The notes: generated by a model not told the origin, from the sequence alone. 64,000 bases of DNA from Zoogloea sp. (GCA_016720685.1 JADKKC010000010.1:1-64000); one strand, 5' to 3'; counted from the stretch's first letter, positions 52,870 through 62,693 are shown. Numbers and translations are program-made.

Positions 52870-55704
52870 TTATTGGGGGCGCGGCGTGGCCAGCAGCTTG
52901 GCGAGGTACTGGCCGGTGTGGCTGGCGGGGTTGGCCGCGATGGCCTCGGGCGTGCCGGTGCCGACCACCATGCCGCCACCGTCGCCGCCTTCGGGGCCCA
53001 TGTCGATGAGCCAGTCGGCGGTCTTGATGACGTCCAGGTTGTGCTCGATGACCACCACGGTGTTGCCGTGGTCGCGCAGGCGGTGCAGCACGGTGAGGAG
53101 CATCTCGATGTCGGCAAAGTGCAGGCCGGTGGTGGGTTCGTCGAGGATGTAGAGGGTGCGGCCGGTGTCGCGCTTGGACAGTTCGAGGGCCAGCTTGACC
53201 CGCTGGGCCTCGCCGCCCGAGAGCGTGGTGGCGCTCTGGCCGAGGCGGATGTAGCCGAGGCCGACCTGCATCAGGGTGTCGAGCTTGCGGGCGACGATGG
53301 GCACGGCGCTGAAGAAGGCGAGGGCCTGCTCGACGGTCATGTCGAGCACTTCGTAGATCGTTTTGCCCTTGTAGCGGATCTCCAGGGTTTCGCGGTTGTA
53401 GCGCTTGCCGTGGCAGATGTCGCAGGGCACGTACATGTCGGGCAGAAAGTGCATCTCGACCTTGATCAGGCCGTCGCCCTGACAGGCTTCGCAGCGCCCG
53501 CCCTTGACGTTGAAGCTGAAGCGGCCGGGGCCGTAGCCGCGGGCCTTGGCTTCGGGCACGCCGGAGAACAGGTCGCGGATGGGCGTGAGCAGGCCGGTGT
53601 AGGTGGCCGGATTGGAGCGCGGGGTGCGGCCGATGGGGCTCTGGTCGACGTTGATGACCTTGTCGAAGTGGTCCAGCCCTTCGATGCCGGCACACGGGGC
53701 GGCTTCGATGTTGCTGCCGTTTACGTGGCGGGCCACGTGGGCGTAGAGGGTGTCGTTGATCAGCGTGCTTTTGCCCGAGCCGGATACGCCCGTGATGCAG
53801 GTGAACAGCCCGACCGGCACTTCGACGCTGACGTTCTTGAGGTTGTTGCCGCTGGCGCCTTCGATGCGCAGGATTTTTTCGGGGTTGGCGGCGAGGCGCT
53901 TTGCGGGCACCACGATGTAGCGGGTGCCGGAAAGATAGGCCCCGGTGAGCGAGTCCGGGTGGGCGGCGACGTCTTCCGGGCGGCCTTCGGCGATCACGCG
54001 GCCGCCGTGCTCGCCGGCGCCGGGGCCCATGTCGACCACGTAGTCGGCCATGCGGATGGCGTCTTCGTCGTGCTCGACGACGATCACGGTGTTGCCCATG
54101 TCGCGCAGGCGGCGCAGGGTTTCGAGCAGGCGGTCGTTGTCGCGCTGGTGGAGGCCGATCGAAGGTTCGTCCAGCACGTACATCACGCCGGTGAGGCCGG
54201 AGCCGATCTGGCTGGCGAGGCGGATGCGCTGGGATTCGCCGCCCGACAGGGTGTCGGCGGAGCGGTCGAGCGACAGGTAGTCGAGGCCGACGTTGATCAG
54301 GAACTGCAGCCGGCTGGAGATCTCGCTGACGATCTTGTCGGCCACCTGGGCACGCTGGCCGACCAGCGTCAGGCCGTCGAAGAAGGCCTTGCTCTGGGCC
54401 AGCGGCAAGTGGCTGACCTCGGAGAGGTTGCGCCCGTCGATCAGCACGAAGCGCGCCTCGGTGCGCAGCCGGCTGCCGTGGCACACCGGGCAGGCGCAGG
54501 TAGCGCGGTATTTGGAGAGCTCTTCGCGCACGGCGACCGAATCGGTTTCCTTGTAGCGGCGTTCGAGGTTGGGAATGATGCCCTCGAAGGCGTGCTCCTT
54601 GAGCACCGGCTTGCCGCCGTCGGAGAGGTAGCGGAAGGCGATCTTGTCGCGCCCGGAGCCGTGCAGGACCATGTGGCGGATGGTGGCCGGCAACTCCTCG
54701 AACGGCGTTTCCACGTTGAAGTCGTAGTGGTCGGCGAGGCTGGCGAGAAGCTGGAAGTAGAACTGGTTGCGGCGGTCCCAGCCGCGCACGGCGCCGGAGG
54801 CCAGCGACAGATCAGGGTGCACGACGACCCGCTCGGGATCGAAAAAGTCCACCTGGCCAAGGCCGTCGCAGCGGGGGCAGGCGCCCACCGGGTTGTTGAA
54901 CGAGAACAGGCGCGGCTCGAGTTCGGCCAGCGCAAAGCTGCAGATCGGGCAGGCGAACTTGGCCGAGAACAGGTGCTCGGTGCCGGTATCCATCTCCACG
55001 GCGATGGCGCGGCCTTCGGCGTGGGTGAGGGCGGTTTCGAAGGATTCCGCAAGGCGCCCGCGCAGATCCTGGCGCACCTTGATGCGATCGACCACCACCT
55101 CGATGCTGTGACGGCGGTTCTTGTCGAGCACCGGCAGGTTGTCGAGTTCATGGACGATGCCATCCACGCGTACCCGCACGAAGCCCTGGGCGCGCAGTTC
55201 GACGAACAGGTCGGCCTGCTCGCCCTTGCGCCCGCTGATCACCGGGGCGACGATCATCAGCTTGGTTTCTTCGGGTAGCGCCAGTACCGCGTCTACCATC
55301 TGCGAGACGCTCTGGGCCTCGAGGGCGTGCTCGGGGTGATCCGGGCAGTGGGGCGTGCCGGCGCGGGCGTACAGCAGGCGCAGGTAGTCGTGGATTTCGG
55401 TGACCGTGCCGACGGTGGAGCGCGGGTTATGGCTGGTGGCCTTCTGCTCGATGGAAATGGCCGGCGACAGACCCTCGATGAGGTCCACGTCGGGCTTTTC
55501 CATCAACTGCAAAAACTGCCGCGCGTAGGCCGACAGCGACTCCACGTAGCGGCGCTGGCCTTCGGCGTACAGGGTGTCGAACGCCAGCGAGCTTTTGCCC
55601 GAGCCTGAAAGGCCGGTGATCACCGTGAGCTTGTTGCGCGGGATGTCCAGCGCGATGTTTTTCAGATTGTGGGTGCGGGCACCGCGGATTCGGATGGCGT
55701 CCAT
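52870..55704 (-). CDS. uvrA: Excinuclease ABC subunit A
   Basis: UvrA recognises damaged DNA for nucleotide excision repair. The 944-residue protein has two ABC modules: Walker A GLSGSGKSS near 33 and GVSGSGKST near 640; signatures LSGGESQRIRLA and LSGGEAQRVKLA; Walker B YVLDEPSIGLHQRD and YILDEPTTGLHFAD. Zinc modules are CPICSFALAELEPRLFSFN with CPRCDGLG, and CEACQGDG with CDICHGKRYN. ATG 55704 (MDAIRIRGA) is the standard start. The MFS gene diverges. Confidence 0.97.
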   Translation of the reverse strand: MDAIRIRGARTHNLKNIALDIPRNKLTVITGLSGSGKSSLAFDTLYAEGQRRYVESLSAYARQFLQLMEKPDVDLIEGLSPAISIEQKATSHNPRSTVGTVTEIHDYLRLLYARAGTPHCPDHPEHALEAQSVSQMVDAVLALPEETKLMIVAPVISGRKGEQADLFVELRAQGFVRVRVDGIVHELDNLPVLDKNRRHSIEVVVDRIKVRQDLRGRLAESFETALTHAEGRAIAVEMDTGTEHLFSAKFACPICSFALAELEPRLFSFNNPVGACPRCDGLGQVDFFDPERVVVHPDLSLASGAVRGWDRRNQFYFQLLASLADHYDFNVETPFEELPATIRHMVLHGSGRDKIAFRYLSDGGKPVLKEHAFEGIIPNLERRYKETDSVAVREELSKYRATCACPVCHGSRLRTEARFVLIDGRNLSEVSHLPLAQSKAFFDGLTLVGQRAQVADKIVSEISSRLQFLINVGLDYLSLDRSADTLSGGESQRIRLASQIGSGLTGVMYVLDEPSIGLHQRDNDRLLETLRRLRDMGNTVIVVEHDEDAIRMADYVVDMGPGAGEHGGRVIAEGRPEDVAAHPDSLTGAYLSGTRYIVVPAKRLAANPEKILRIEGASGNNLKNVSVEVPVGLFTCITGVSGSGKSTLINDTLYAHVARHVNGSNIEAAPCAGIEGLDHFDKVINVDQSPIGRTPRSNPATYTGLLTPIRDLFSGVPEAKARGYGPGRFSFNVKGGRCEACQGDGLIKVEMHFLPDMYVPCDICHGKRYNRETLEIRYKGKTIYEVLDMTVEQALAFFSAVPIVARKLDTLMQVGLGYIRLGQSATTLSGGEAQRVKLALELSKRDTGRTLYILDEPTTGLHFADIEMLLTVLHRLRDHGNTVVVIEHNLDVIKTADWLIDMGPEGGDGGGMVVGTGTPEAIAANPASHTGQYLAKLLATPRPQ

Positions 55705-55770
55705 GGAGCGTTCGAGGCAGGGGCAACCTGTTAATATACGCCTCTTACCCCTCCCCACGCAGCACGTTTA

Positions 55771-56979
55771 ATGGCCTCTTCGAACGACGACAAGATGAGC
55801 CCGGCCGAGCGCCGCGCCGGCCTCTCGCTAGCAGCAATCTTTGCGCTGCGCATGCTTGGTTTATTCCTGATCCTGCCGGTTTTTGCGGTCCATGCCCACG
55901 GCATGCCCGGCGGCGACAACGTGGCGCTGGTCGGCATGGCCATCGGCGCCTACGGCCTGACCCAGGCCTTTCTCCAGATTCCCTTCGGGGCCGCCTCCGA
56001 TCGCTTCGGGCGCAAGCCGGTGATCGTCGTCGGCCTGATCCTGTTCGTGATCGGCAGCGCCGTCGCGGCACTGGCCACCGACGTCCAGACCGTGGTCGTC
56101 GGCCGCGTGCTGCAGGGCGCCGGCGCCATCTCGGCGGCCGTCACCGCGCTGGCCGCCGACCTCACCCGCGACCAGCACCGCACCAAGGTGATGGCGATGA
56201 TCGGCTCGTCGATCGGCCTGGTGTTCGCGCTGTCGATGGTGGCGGCGCCGCTGCTCTACGCCGTCATCGGCATGAGCGGCCTGTTCTGGCTGACCGCCGC
56301 GCTGGCGGTGGCGGCGATCTTCACGATCCTGTTTGTCGTGCCGGCCGCGCCGCCGGTGCCGCGGGCCATCGGGCGCTTCTCCGAAGTGCTTGGCAATGGC
56401 CAGCTGATGCGCCTCAATTTCGGCGTGTTTTCGCTGCATCTGATGCAAACCGCCATGTGGGTGCTGGTGCCCGCCGGGCTGGTCCATGCCGGCCTGCCCA
56501 TCGCCGAGCACTGGAAAGTCTATCTGCCCGCGGTGCTGCTATCCTTTGTCGTCATGGTGCCGGCGGTGATCGTGGCCGAGAAAAAAGGCGCGATGAAACA
56601 GGTCTTCAATTCGGCCATCGTGTTGTTGCTGCTGGTGCAGGCCGGGCTTTACCTGGCGGGCAATGTGGCAGGCGGGGCCGGGCTGTGGCCGCTGGCGATC
56701 CTGCTGACCCTGTTCTTCGTCGCCTTCAACGTGCTTGAAGCGACCCAGCCTTCGTGGATTTCCAAGATCGCACCGGCCCATGCCAAGGGCACCGCGCTGG
56801 GGGTCTACAACACGCTGCAGTCCATCGGGCTGTTCCTCGGCGGGGCCCTGGGCGGCTGGCTGGCCCAGCACGTCGGCCCCGGTTCGGTATCGCTGCTGGG
56901 CGGTGCGCTGGCGCTGCTGTGGCTGATCCTCGCTACCGGCATGGCCGCACCCCCGACCCGTCGCGTCGCGGCAGCCTGA
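55771..56979 (+). CDS. MFS transporter
   Basis: This 402-residue transporter has twelve helices. The loop 2-3 motif is GAASDRFGRKPVIVVGLILF. An Arg/Gln-rich helix 4 (VVGRVLQGAGAISAAVTALA) follows, as in drug/H+ antiporters of the YajR type, but without the cytoplasmic C-terminal domain of YajR. The gene lies between uvrA and ssb, a conserved betaproteobacterial order. The substrate is unknown. Confidence 0.88.
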   Translation: MASSNDDKMSPAERRAGLSLAAIFALRMLGLFLILPVFAVHAHGMPGGDNVALVGMAIGAYGLTQAFLQIPFGAASDRFGRKPVIVVGLILFVIGSAVAALATDVQTVVVGRVLQGAGAISAAVTALAADLTRDQHRTKVMAMIGSSIGLVFALSMVAAPLLYAVIGMSGLFWLTAALAVAAIFTILFVVPAAPPVPRAIGRFSEVLGNGQLMRLNFGVFSLHLMQTAMWVLVPAGLVHAGLPIAEHWKVYLPAVLLSFVVMVPAVIVAEKKGAMKQVFNSAIVLLLLVQAGLYLAGNVAGGAGLWPLAILLTLFFVAFNVLEATQPSWISKIAPAHAKGTALGVYNTLQSIGLFLGGALGGWLAQHVGPGSVSLLGGALALLWLILATGMAAPPTRRVAAA

Positions 56980-57010
56980 ACACCACCCAAGAATTTTTCA
57001 GGAGAGACAT

Positions 57011-57550
57011 ATGGCTTCGGTCAACAAGGTGATTCTTATCGGCAACCTGGGCAAAGATCCCGAAACCCGCTACGCCCCGAGCGGCGACGCAATCTGCAAC
57101 ATCACCCTCGCCACCACCGATACCTGGCGCGACAAGGCCACCGGCGAGAAGCGCGAGGCCACCGAATGGCACCGCGTGGTCTTCTTCGGCAAGCTTGCCG
57201 AAATCGCCGGCCAGTATCTGAGGAAGGGCAGCGCCGCGTATATCGAAGGTTCGCTGCGCACCCGCAAGTGGCAGGACAAGGACGGCCAGGATCGCTACAC
57301 CACCGAAATCCGTGCCGACGAGATGAAAATGCTCGGCAGCCGTCAGGGCATGGGCGGCGCCGATGCACCGTCGCGCAGCGAAGGCGGCGGCCGCGACAGC
57401 GCCCCCCGTGACAGCGGTGGCGGTCGCGACAACAGCTACGGCGGTGGCGGTGGTGGTTTCGGCGGCGGCGCCCCGGCTCCCAGCGCTCCGGCACCGAAGA
57501 AGCCGGCCGGCGGCGGCTTTGGCGATTTCGACGACGACATCCCCTTCTGA
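57011..57550 (+). CDS. ssb: Single-stranded DNA-binding protein
   Basis: This 179-residue SSB has the OB fold in about 1-110 (VNKVILIGNLGKDPETRYAP, EWHRVVFFGKLAEIAGQYL, GSLRTRKWQDKDGQDRYTTE). A Gly-rich linker and the acidic tip DFDDDIPF, which recruits repair proteins, follow. A terminator stands 35 bp downstream. Confidence 0.97.
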   Translation: MASVNKVILIGNLGKDPETRYAPSGDAICNITLATTDTWRDKATGEKREATEWHRVVFFGKLAEIAGQYLRKGSAAYIEGSLRTRKWQDKDGQDRYTTEIRADEMKMLGSRQGMGGADAPSRSEGGGRDSAPRDSGGGRDNSYGGGGGGFGGGAPAPSAPAPKKPAGGGFGDFDDDIPF

Positions 57551-57584
57551 TGCGTCGTTAGAAAAAGCGCAACACACCCCCTGG

Positions 57585-57608
57585 AACCCCCGCATTGCGG
57601 GGGTTTTT
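57585..57608 (+). terminator. Terminator of ssb
   Basis: AACCCCCGC/GCGGGGGTT hairpin with an AT loop, followed by TTT. Confidence 0.9.
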
Positions 57609-57646
57609 GTTGGTGCGCGGCCTTGATCTTCAGGCTGCAGTCGTCG

Positions 57647-58126
57647 TCAGCAACCCAACTCGCGGAAGCGGCTTCGCAGACCGAAGAGACGCCGCTGTGC
57701 CGCGGCAAAATCCTGTCCGCTGGCCTGTGCCTCTGTCTGTTCAAGCGGAGGAATCTGTCTGTCCAGGTGCTGGCACTCCCGCTGCGCCGCTGACGTGAGC
57801 TTCATGCGGCGACTGAATACTTCGTACTGTTTGGGGTTCATGCCGCTGAGTGGGCGTACGGCTTCTGCCAGCCGCTCCTCAAATACCTCCCGCTGAACAT
57901 CGTTTCCAACGCGCTCCTTGCCCGACAAGCTGCTGACGCCCCGGGTCGGCTCCACGTCGATTTTTTTGGCCCCCAGGCAGGGCGAGTCTGAATAGACGAT
58001 CCTGCCGCCCTCCTCGCACTTGAAGACAGTTCGGGAGGGCGCGGGCAGGGATTGGGCTTCTGCCAGGCTGGAGAAAAAGGCCAGTACCGCCACGCGGGAC
58101 AACAGCCGGATGCTGCGGATCGACAT
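57647..58126 (-). CDS. DUF4124-domain exported protein
   Basis: This 159-residue protein has a signal peptide (VAVLAFFSSLAEA, cleaved near 25) and a short DUF4124 domain (VFKCEEGGRIVYSDSPC). A helical C-terminal part follows with four Cys in all (including REC and ELGC). DUF4124 proteins are periplasmic and of unknown function. Confidence 0.82.
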   Translation of the reverse strand: MSIRSIRLLSRVAVLAFFSSLAEAQSLPAPSRTVFKCEEGGRIVYSDSPCLGAKKIDVEPTRGVSSLSGKERVGNDVQREVFEERLAEAVRPLSGMNPKQYEVFSRRMKLTSAAQRECQHLDRQIPPLEQTEAQASGQDFAAAQRRLFGLRSRFRELGC

Positions 58127-58196
58127 GAGTGCAACTCAAAGGGCATAAAGACGGCGGCGAGTATAGCGGCACTCAGGACGACCGGGAGGTCGGCCC

Positions 58197-58237
58197 GAAT
58201 GGACCGACGCCGCCTTGGCGGCGGCGTCGGGGAGCTC
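58197..58237. repeat. Short repeat match with GC hairpin
   Basis: GAATGGACCGA matches the core of the 31-bp repeats at 766 and 8344, and the preceding TCGGCC can pair with GGACCGA. A GC hairpin (GACGCCGCC/GGCGGCGTC) follows at about 58206-58229. It lies between the DUF4124 gene and the secreted protein gene. Confidence 0.4.
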
Positions 58238-58301
58238 AAAATGCATCGATCCAGACTATTCCCGCCGCCCGCTGCGCTTCCGCATGCCGGGCGGGCCGGG
58301 T

Positions 58302-58931
58302 TCAGCTTCGTGCGCGGCGCAGGCGCAGGGCGGAGAGGGCGAGGGCGCCGATGTCCAGCCGGGAGGTGACGCCATAGTCGAGGACGTCGACGATCCCGAA
58401 GGCGATCTGTGCCGTACCCGCCGCCGAGAAGGTCTGGCTGAAGCGGCCGCCGGTGGAGGCGCTGGCGACATCGCCAAAGAGGGTCAGCACATCGTCGATG
58501 ACCATGAAGGCGTAGTCGTTGTGGTCGGTCGTCAGGCCTTCCCGGGTTGAAAAGGCCCAGTCGAAGCTCAGGGTGTCGCCGGCCTGGACCTGAATGGTGT
58601 GCTTGAGTGCCGAGCCTTCCAGCGCCATGACGCCATTGACCGGATCCGGGTCGAGATTGCCGATCTGCAGGCCGACGAACTCTTCGAGGCCCGCGGGGAT
58701 TCCCACCTCGGCGGTGCCCACGCCCGACAGGTTGTAGGCGCCTGCCGCGGCCGGAAAGTCGTCCTCGTAAATCAGCGATGCCGTGGTGAGGGACGCAGTG
58801 AGGCTTGATACCTGCACGTCGCCCATCGCGGCCCAGGCGGTGAGATTGGCGATGGGGGCGGCCTGGGCGGGCGAGATGAACAGCGCCGCGAGGAGGGTGG
58901 CGGCGGGGAGGTGTTTTTTCAGTTTCATCAT
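58302..58931 (-). CDS. Secreted protein next to ExeM-type nuclease (unknown)
   Basis: This 209-residue protein has a Sec signal (LLAALFISPAQAAP, cleaved near 25). The body is beta-rich with a jelly-roll look (LKHTIQVQAGDTLSFDWAF, NDYAFMVIDDVLTLFGDV). It ends SRLDIGALALSALRLRRARS, a short hydrophobic stretch plus Arg cluster that resembles a PEP-CTERM tail without the PEP motif. It starts 7 bp after the nuclease gene on the same strand, so the two are one operon. The function is unknown. Confidence 0.65.
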   Translation of the reverse strand: MMKLKKHLPAATLLAALFISPAQAAPIANLTAWAAMGDVQVSSLTASLTTASLIYEDDFPAAAGAYNLSGVGTAEVGIPAGLEEFVGLQIGNLDPDPVNGVMALEGSALKHTIQVQAGDTLSFDWAFSTREGLTTDHNDYAFMVIDDVLTLFGDVASASTGGRFSQTFSAAGTAQIAFGIVDVLDYGVTSRLDIGALALSALRLRRARS

Positions 58932-58938
58932 GAATCGC

Positions 58939-61900
58939 TTATTTGAGGAAGATGCCGCCGCCGACGAAGTCGCGGCTGACGCTCAGGGTGTTCAGGGGCA
59001 CGTCCTTGAGCAGGACGAGGGGGCGGGCGAGGCCGGCGCCGGCGCTGCCGTCGGCATCGATCTGCACGCTGGTGCCGGCGGCGGTTGAAACCAGCTTCAG
59101 GTAGCCGTCCGCAACCGGATTGCTGCCGGAGTAGCCGATGCTGGCGAAGAGGGCCCGCAGGTCGATGCGATCAAGGCCGCGAGTGAAGTCGGTGATGGTG
59201 TCGCCGGCTTCGCGCAGGTTGCCATAGACGAAGGTATCGGCACCGGCGCCACCGGTCAGGGTGTCCGCCCCGGGGCCGCCGTTGATGATGTCATCACCGG
59301 CGGTGCCGACCAGGGTGTCACGGCCGGCGCTGCCGTCCAGCTTCTTCACCAGCTGCAGGCCGACGATCACGGGGTCGTGATCCGATGAGCGCCAGGGCGC
59401 CGAGGTGTAGAGGTCTTGCGGCTTGAACTCCAGGTTGTAGTCGAGGAAGGAGGGCTCGTCGGCGTTGATGTGCCAGTGCCCGACCCCCGCCACCTGGGCG
59501 TGCAGGCTCGCGCTGGTGAGGGCGTGGTCCAGGTAGCCGGTTTCCCCGTCGAAAACGTAGGAATAGGGGTTGGCTTCACGCTCGGCCAGCTGGTTGATCA
59601 GGCCGGCGCCGGTCAGCGCGTTGATCGGATCTTCCTTGCCGTAGGCGTTCAGGTCGCCAATCACCACCACATCGTCGTCGCCGGCGCTGCCCTTGATCTG
59701 CTCGATGAAACCGGCAAGGCGGCCGGCCTGCTGGAGGCGGCGCGCGTTGTAGCAGCCCTGGCCGTCGTTCTGGTCCTTGTCGGCGCCGGTGGCGTCCGCG
59801 CAGTCCTTGGACTTGAAGTGGTTGACGATCACCGAGAACTTTTCGCCGTTGAGGGCGGCGAAGGTCTGGGCCAGCGGCGGGCGGCTGTTGATGGCGTCCG
59901 GATCGGACACCGAGGCGCCGACGCGGCTGACACGGGACGGCTTGTAGATCAGCGCGACCTTGATCTCGTCGCTGCCGGTGCCGGCGGCCGGGTCGGGCAC
60001 GACGGCGTAGGTATTGGCGCCCAGCGCGGCATTCAGGCCGTTCACCAGATCCTGGATGGCGCTGCGGCTGGCGTAGCCGTCGTTCTCGATTTCCATCAGG
60101 CCCACCACATCGGCGTTGAGGGCCTTGATGGCGTTGATGATCTTGTCGCGCTGGCGCTGGAACTCGGTCGCGTCGGTGGCGCCGCGGGAGGTCGGGAAGC
60201 CGCCCCCTGCGCCGTCGCCGTTGAAATAGTTCAGCACATTGAAGCTGGCCACCTTGACGTTGCCACCCACCTCCGCCGGGCTGGTGGTGCGCGGGTTGCT
60301 GCGCGTGAAGCTCACCGGCTCGATGGGGTGCAGGCGGTAGTCGATGGCCGCCGGGCTGCCCGCGTTGATCGCGCCGTGTTCGAGCACGCCGACGAGGCTG
60401 CCATTGACGGTATCGCCGCCACGCACCGTGTTGCCGGCGCCAAGGTAGGGAACGGGGCTGGGGTTCTGGCGCGACGAGCGGTCATCCAGCACCAGCAGGC
60501 GGCGCTGGTTCTCGTCGGCCAGCGCGATGGCTTCCGGCGAGCCGGCCGGGAAGCGGTTGGTGGCCTTCTCGATGCGGCCGTTGGCCGAAAGGGTGAGCTG
60601 GCCGTAGCGGCCCAGGAAGTAGTTCTGGGCGACGGTCATCGGGCTGACGATGCGCACCACCATGCCCTCGTAGCGCTCCAGCTCGCCATTGACGGATTCC
60701 GGCAGGGTCACGTCCACCGGAAGGGGCAAGGCTTCGCCGCTTGCCAGCACGCTGATGTTGCTGGCGCCGGTGAGCTGGGTCTGGCCGTTGAACTCGGCGA
60801 CGGTGCCCTTGAGGCTGATGCGCTGGCCCATCACCACGGTGGGGGCGGTGCTGGTGAACACGTAGATGCCGTCGGAGGTGGCCGGGTCGCCGTCGCCGGC
60901 CGGATCCTGCAGGAAGAAGCCGTTGTTGGTCAGCGCCGTGACGATACCGCTGGTGGCGACGGAATCCCCGACCCGCGGGCTGACGCCGCCGGTGCCCTGG
61001 ATCGCGCCGATCGGCGTTGTCGCCAGCCCTGCGGCGACGGTCACGTCGACGGTGCAGCTGGCGCTCTGCGCCTCGTTATTGGTGAATTGAACGCCGACCG
61101 GGTAGGTGCCGGCCGCGATGGCGCCGGTGGCCTGGAGCTGCACGCTGGCGGTGCCGCCGTCGCCGCTGGCCGGGCCGAGGCTGATCCCGGCCACTGCGCC
61201 GCCAACAAGGGTGGCGCCGGTCACGCTGCTGTCGACGTCGGTGGCCGTGAGCAGCATGCTGCCGGCCGCGCCCTGCTGGAGCAGCAGCGGCGGGCAGGTG
61301 GCGGTGATCGGGGCATTGACCGGCGTGGGCGCACCGCCGCACTGGCTCGCCGGGCTGCTGCCGTTGCGGGGGCTCGGGGCTCCGCTCGTGAAGTCGGCAG
61401 CGTTCTGGTCGCTATCGGTACAGCCACCATTGGCGCGGAACAGCGCGGTGGCGCTGCTGGCGGCCGGCGCGGCAGCACCTTCCGCGAAGTTGGCCGTGCC
61501 GTAGCCGACGAGGTCGACGATCTGGGAGCTCTGGGCCGGGGAGCAGGGCGCGCTGGCGCCGTTGCAGGCCAGGCCGGCGCTGGTGTTCACCAGCACCACC
61601 TTGCCGTTGGCCGCCGCCAGGTTGGCTGAACCCGTCGCGTTGGCTGCGGGCAGCTCGCTGCCGTTGGTGACCGTGGCCAGCTTCACCAGCAGGTATTGAC
61701 CGGGCTGCAGCGTGCCCGACAGGGCCGCCACGCCGTTGGCGCTGAAATGGCCGGTGCCGGTGCCGGTGGCGTACTGCACCGACCAGCCGGTCACGTTGAT
61801 GGCCGAACTGCTGCGGTTGAACAGCTCGACGTAGTCCGACTTGTACGCGTTGCCGTTGCCGCCGTAGATCTGGCTGATCACGACGTCGCCCGCCGCGAAG

Positions 61901-61968
61901 GCGAATCCGTTGGCGGACATGAGGCCGGCGGCGCACAAGGCCGCCGCGATGTGATGGGGTTTGGGCAT
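58939..61968 (-). CDS. ExeM/NucH-type extracellular endonuclease with RTX tail
   Basis: This 1009-residue secreted nuclease has a signal peptide to about 25 (GFAFAAGD). A lamin-tail domain covers about 28-150 (VVISQIYGGNGNAYKSDYVE, LFNRSSSAINVTGWSV). Beta domains and an OB-like part follow to about 560. The endonuclease/exonuclease/phosphatase domain is at about 590-895 (VKVASFNVLNYF, GLMEIENDGY, VNHFKSKDC, IGDLNAYGKEDP, SSDHDPVIVGL). Calcium-binding GGxGxDxL repeats at about 905-945 (GTAGDDIINGGPGADTLTGG) precede a serralysin-like end. It degrades extracellular DNA in relatives. Both a Sec signal and an RTX tail are present. Confidence 0.9.
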   Translation of the reverse strand: MPKPHHIAAALCAAGLMSANGFAFAAGDVVISQIYGGNGNAYKSDYVELFNRSSSAINVTGWSVQYATGTGTGHFSANGVAALSGTLQPGQYLLVKLATVTNGSELPAANATGSANLAAANGKVVLVNTSAGLACNGASAPCSPAQSSQIVDLVGYGTANFAEGAAAPAASSATALFRANGGCTDSDQNAADFTSGAPSPRNGSSPASQCGGAPTPVNAPITATCPPLLLQQGAAGSMLLTATDVDSSVTGATLVGGAVAGISLGPASGDGGTASVQLQATGAIAAGTYPVGVQFTNNEAQSASCTVDVTVAAGLATTPIGAIQGTGGVSPRVGDSVATSGIVTALTNNGFFLQDPAGDGDPATSDGIYVFTSTAPTVVMGQRISLKGTVAEFNGQTQLTGASNISVLASGEALPLPVDVTLPESVNGELERYEGMVVRIVSPMTVAQNYFLGRYGQLTLSANGRIEKATNRFPAGSPEAIALADENQRRLLVLDDRSSRQNPSPVPYLGAGNTVRGGDTVNGSLVGVLEHGAINAGSPAAIDYRLHPIEPVSFTRSNPRTTSPAEVGGNVKVASFNVLNYFNGDGAGGGFPTSRGATDATEFQRQRDKIINAIKALNADVVGLMEIENDGYASRSAIQDLVNGLNAALGANTYAVVPDPAAGTGSDEIKVALIYKPSRVSRVGASVSDPDAINSRPPLAQTFAALNGEKFSVIVNHFKSKDCADATGADKDQNDGQGCYNARRLQQAGRLAGFIEQIKGSAGDDDVVVIGDLNAYGKEDPINALTGAGLINQLAEREANPYSYVFDGETGYLDHALTSASLHAQVAGVGHWHINADEPSFLDYNLEFKPQDLYTSAPWRSSDHDPVIVGLQLVKKLDGSAGRDTLVGTAGDDIINGGPGADTLTGGAGADTFVYGNLREAGDTITDFTRGLDRIDLRALFASIGYSGSNPVADGYLKLVSTAAGTSVQIDADGSAGAGLARPLVLLKDVPLNTLSVSRDFVGGGIFLK

Positions 61969-62693
61969 TGGAGGTATCCGGAATCAAGGTCAGCCCGAAA
62001 CTCTATTGACGCCATGCTACGGCGGGCACGGCCCCGGAATGGGTTCTGCTACTCCGAAAGGAGGCGGGGTTGGCAATGGCCGGATCTGAACTTCATGCAA
62101 AACAATGATCCTGGAAACGGCAGTTGACCGTTTTCGTCCAGCCCGGAAGAGCGCATGCACACACGAATTTTTCCTCCCTTCGGCGCTCACCCGTTGGCAC
62201 ATCCGGCCAGTAGCCTGACTGTGTCGCTCCGTTTTGCCATGTGTCGAAGGCCCGGCGCGCGAGGCCCCCGGCATGGCGCAGGTGCAGGCGTCGATGGGCG
62301 TCGGCAGGGCAGCGAAGGCATCGCCCGGCCGGCGGGACGCTCCGGCGGCGTCATGGCCGGTTCTTTTGACGGGGCGTCAAACTGTTACACTAGCGGCCTT
62401 GAACCGTCCTTGCAGCGAGGGTGCTTCAATCAAAAGGGGCCGATAGCCTTTCAGGCTTTGCAAAAGCCGCCGATCGAAAATTCGCTTGTCGTGAACGCAG
62501 AATCATACGCATCAGGATTGGGATTCGAACAAAGTGCCGATTCTGCTCAAGGGCGCTTCTGATGTCGTTTTTTTGACAGAATTGTCTGTTCTGACGAAAT
62601 TGTTCTATGCTGATGCAATGACTGGGTTTGGCGTCACAACCGGCTAAGCTGTTACCATCATTGAAACTTTTGTTCTTTCTGTCCGATTGATCC
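61969..62693. promoter_or_regulatory. Long upstream region of the HTH-receiver gene
   Basis: Bases 61969-62693 have no convincing gene. They contain the palindrome TTGACGGGGCGTCAA (62366-62380) followed by GTTACACT, and further down TTGTCT-18 bp-TATGCT (62582-62611), a possible promoter. Two near direct repeats, TGACAGAATTGT and TGACGAAATTGT, lie at 62574-62585 and 62592-62603. The divergent nuclease promoter is probably here too. Confidence 0.45.

Noticed and set aside
52870..55278. Very long open frames on the plus strand opposite uvrA and other genes
   Set aside because: In this high-GC sequence, antisense frames stay open by codon bias. They have low-complexity Gly/Arg/Val content and no family motifs.
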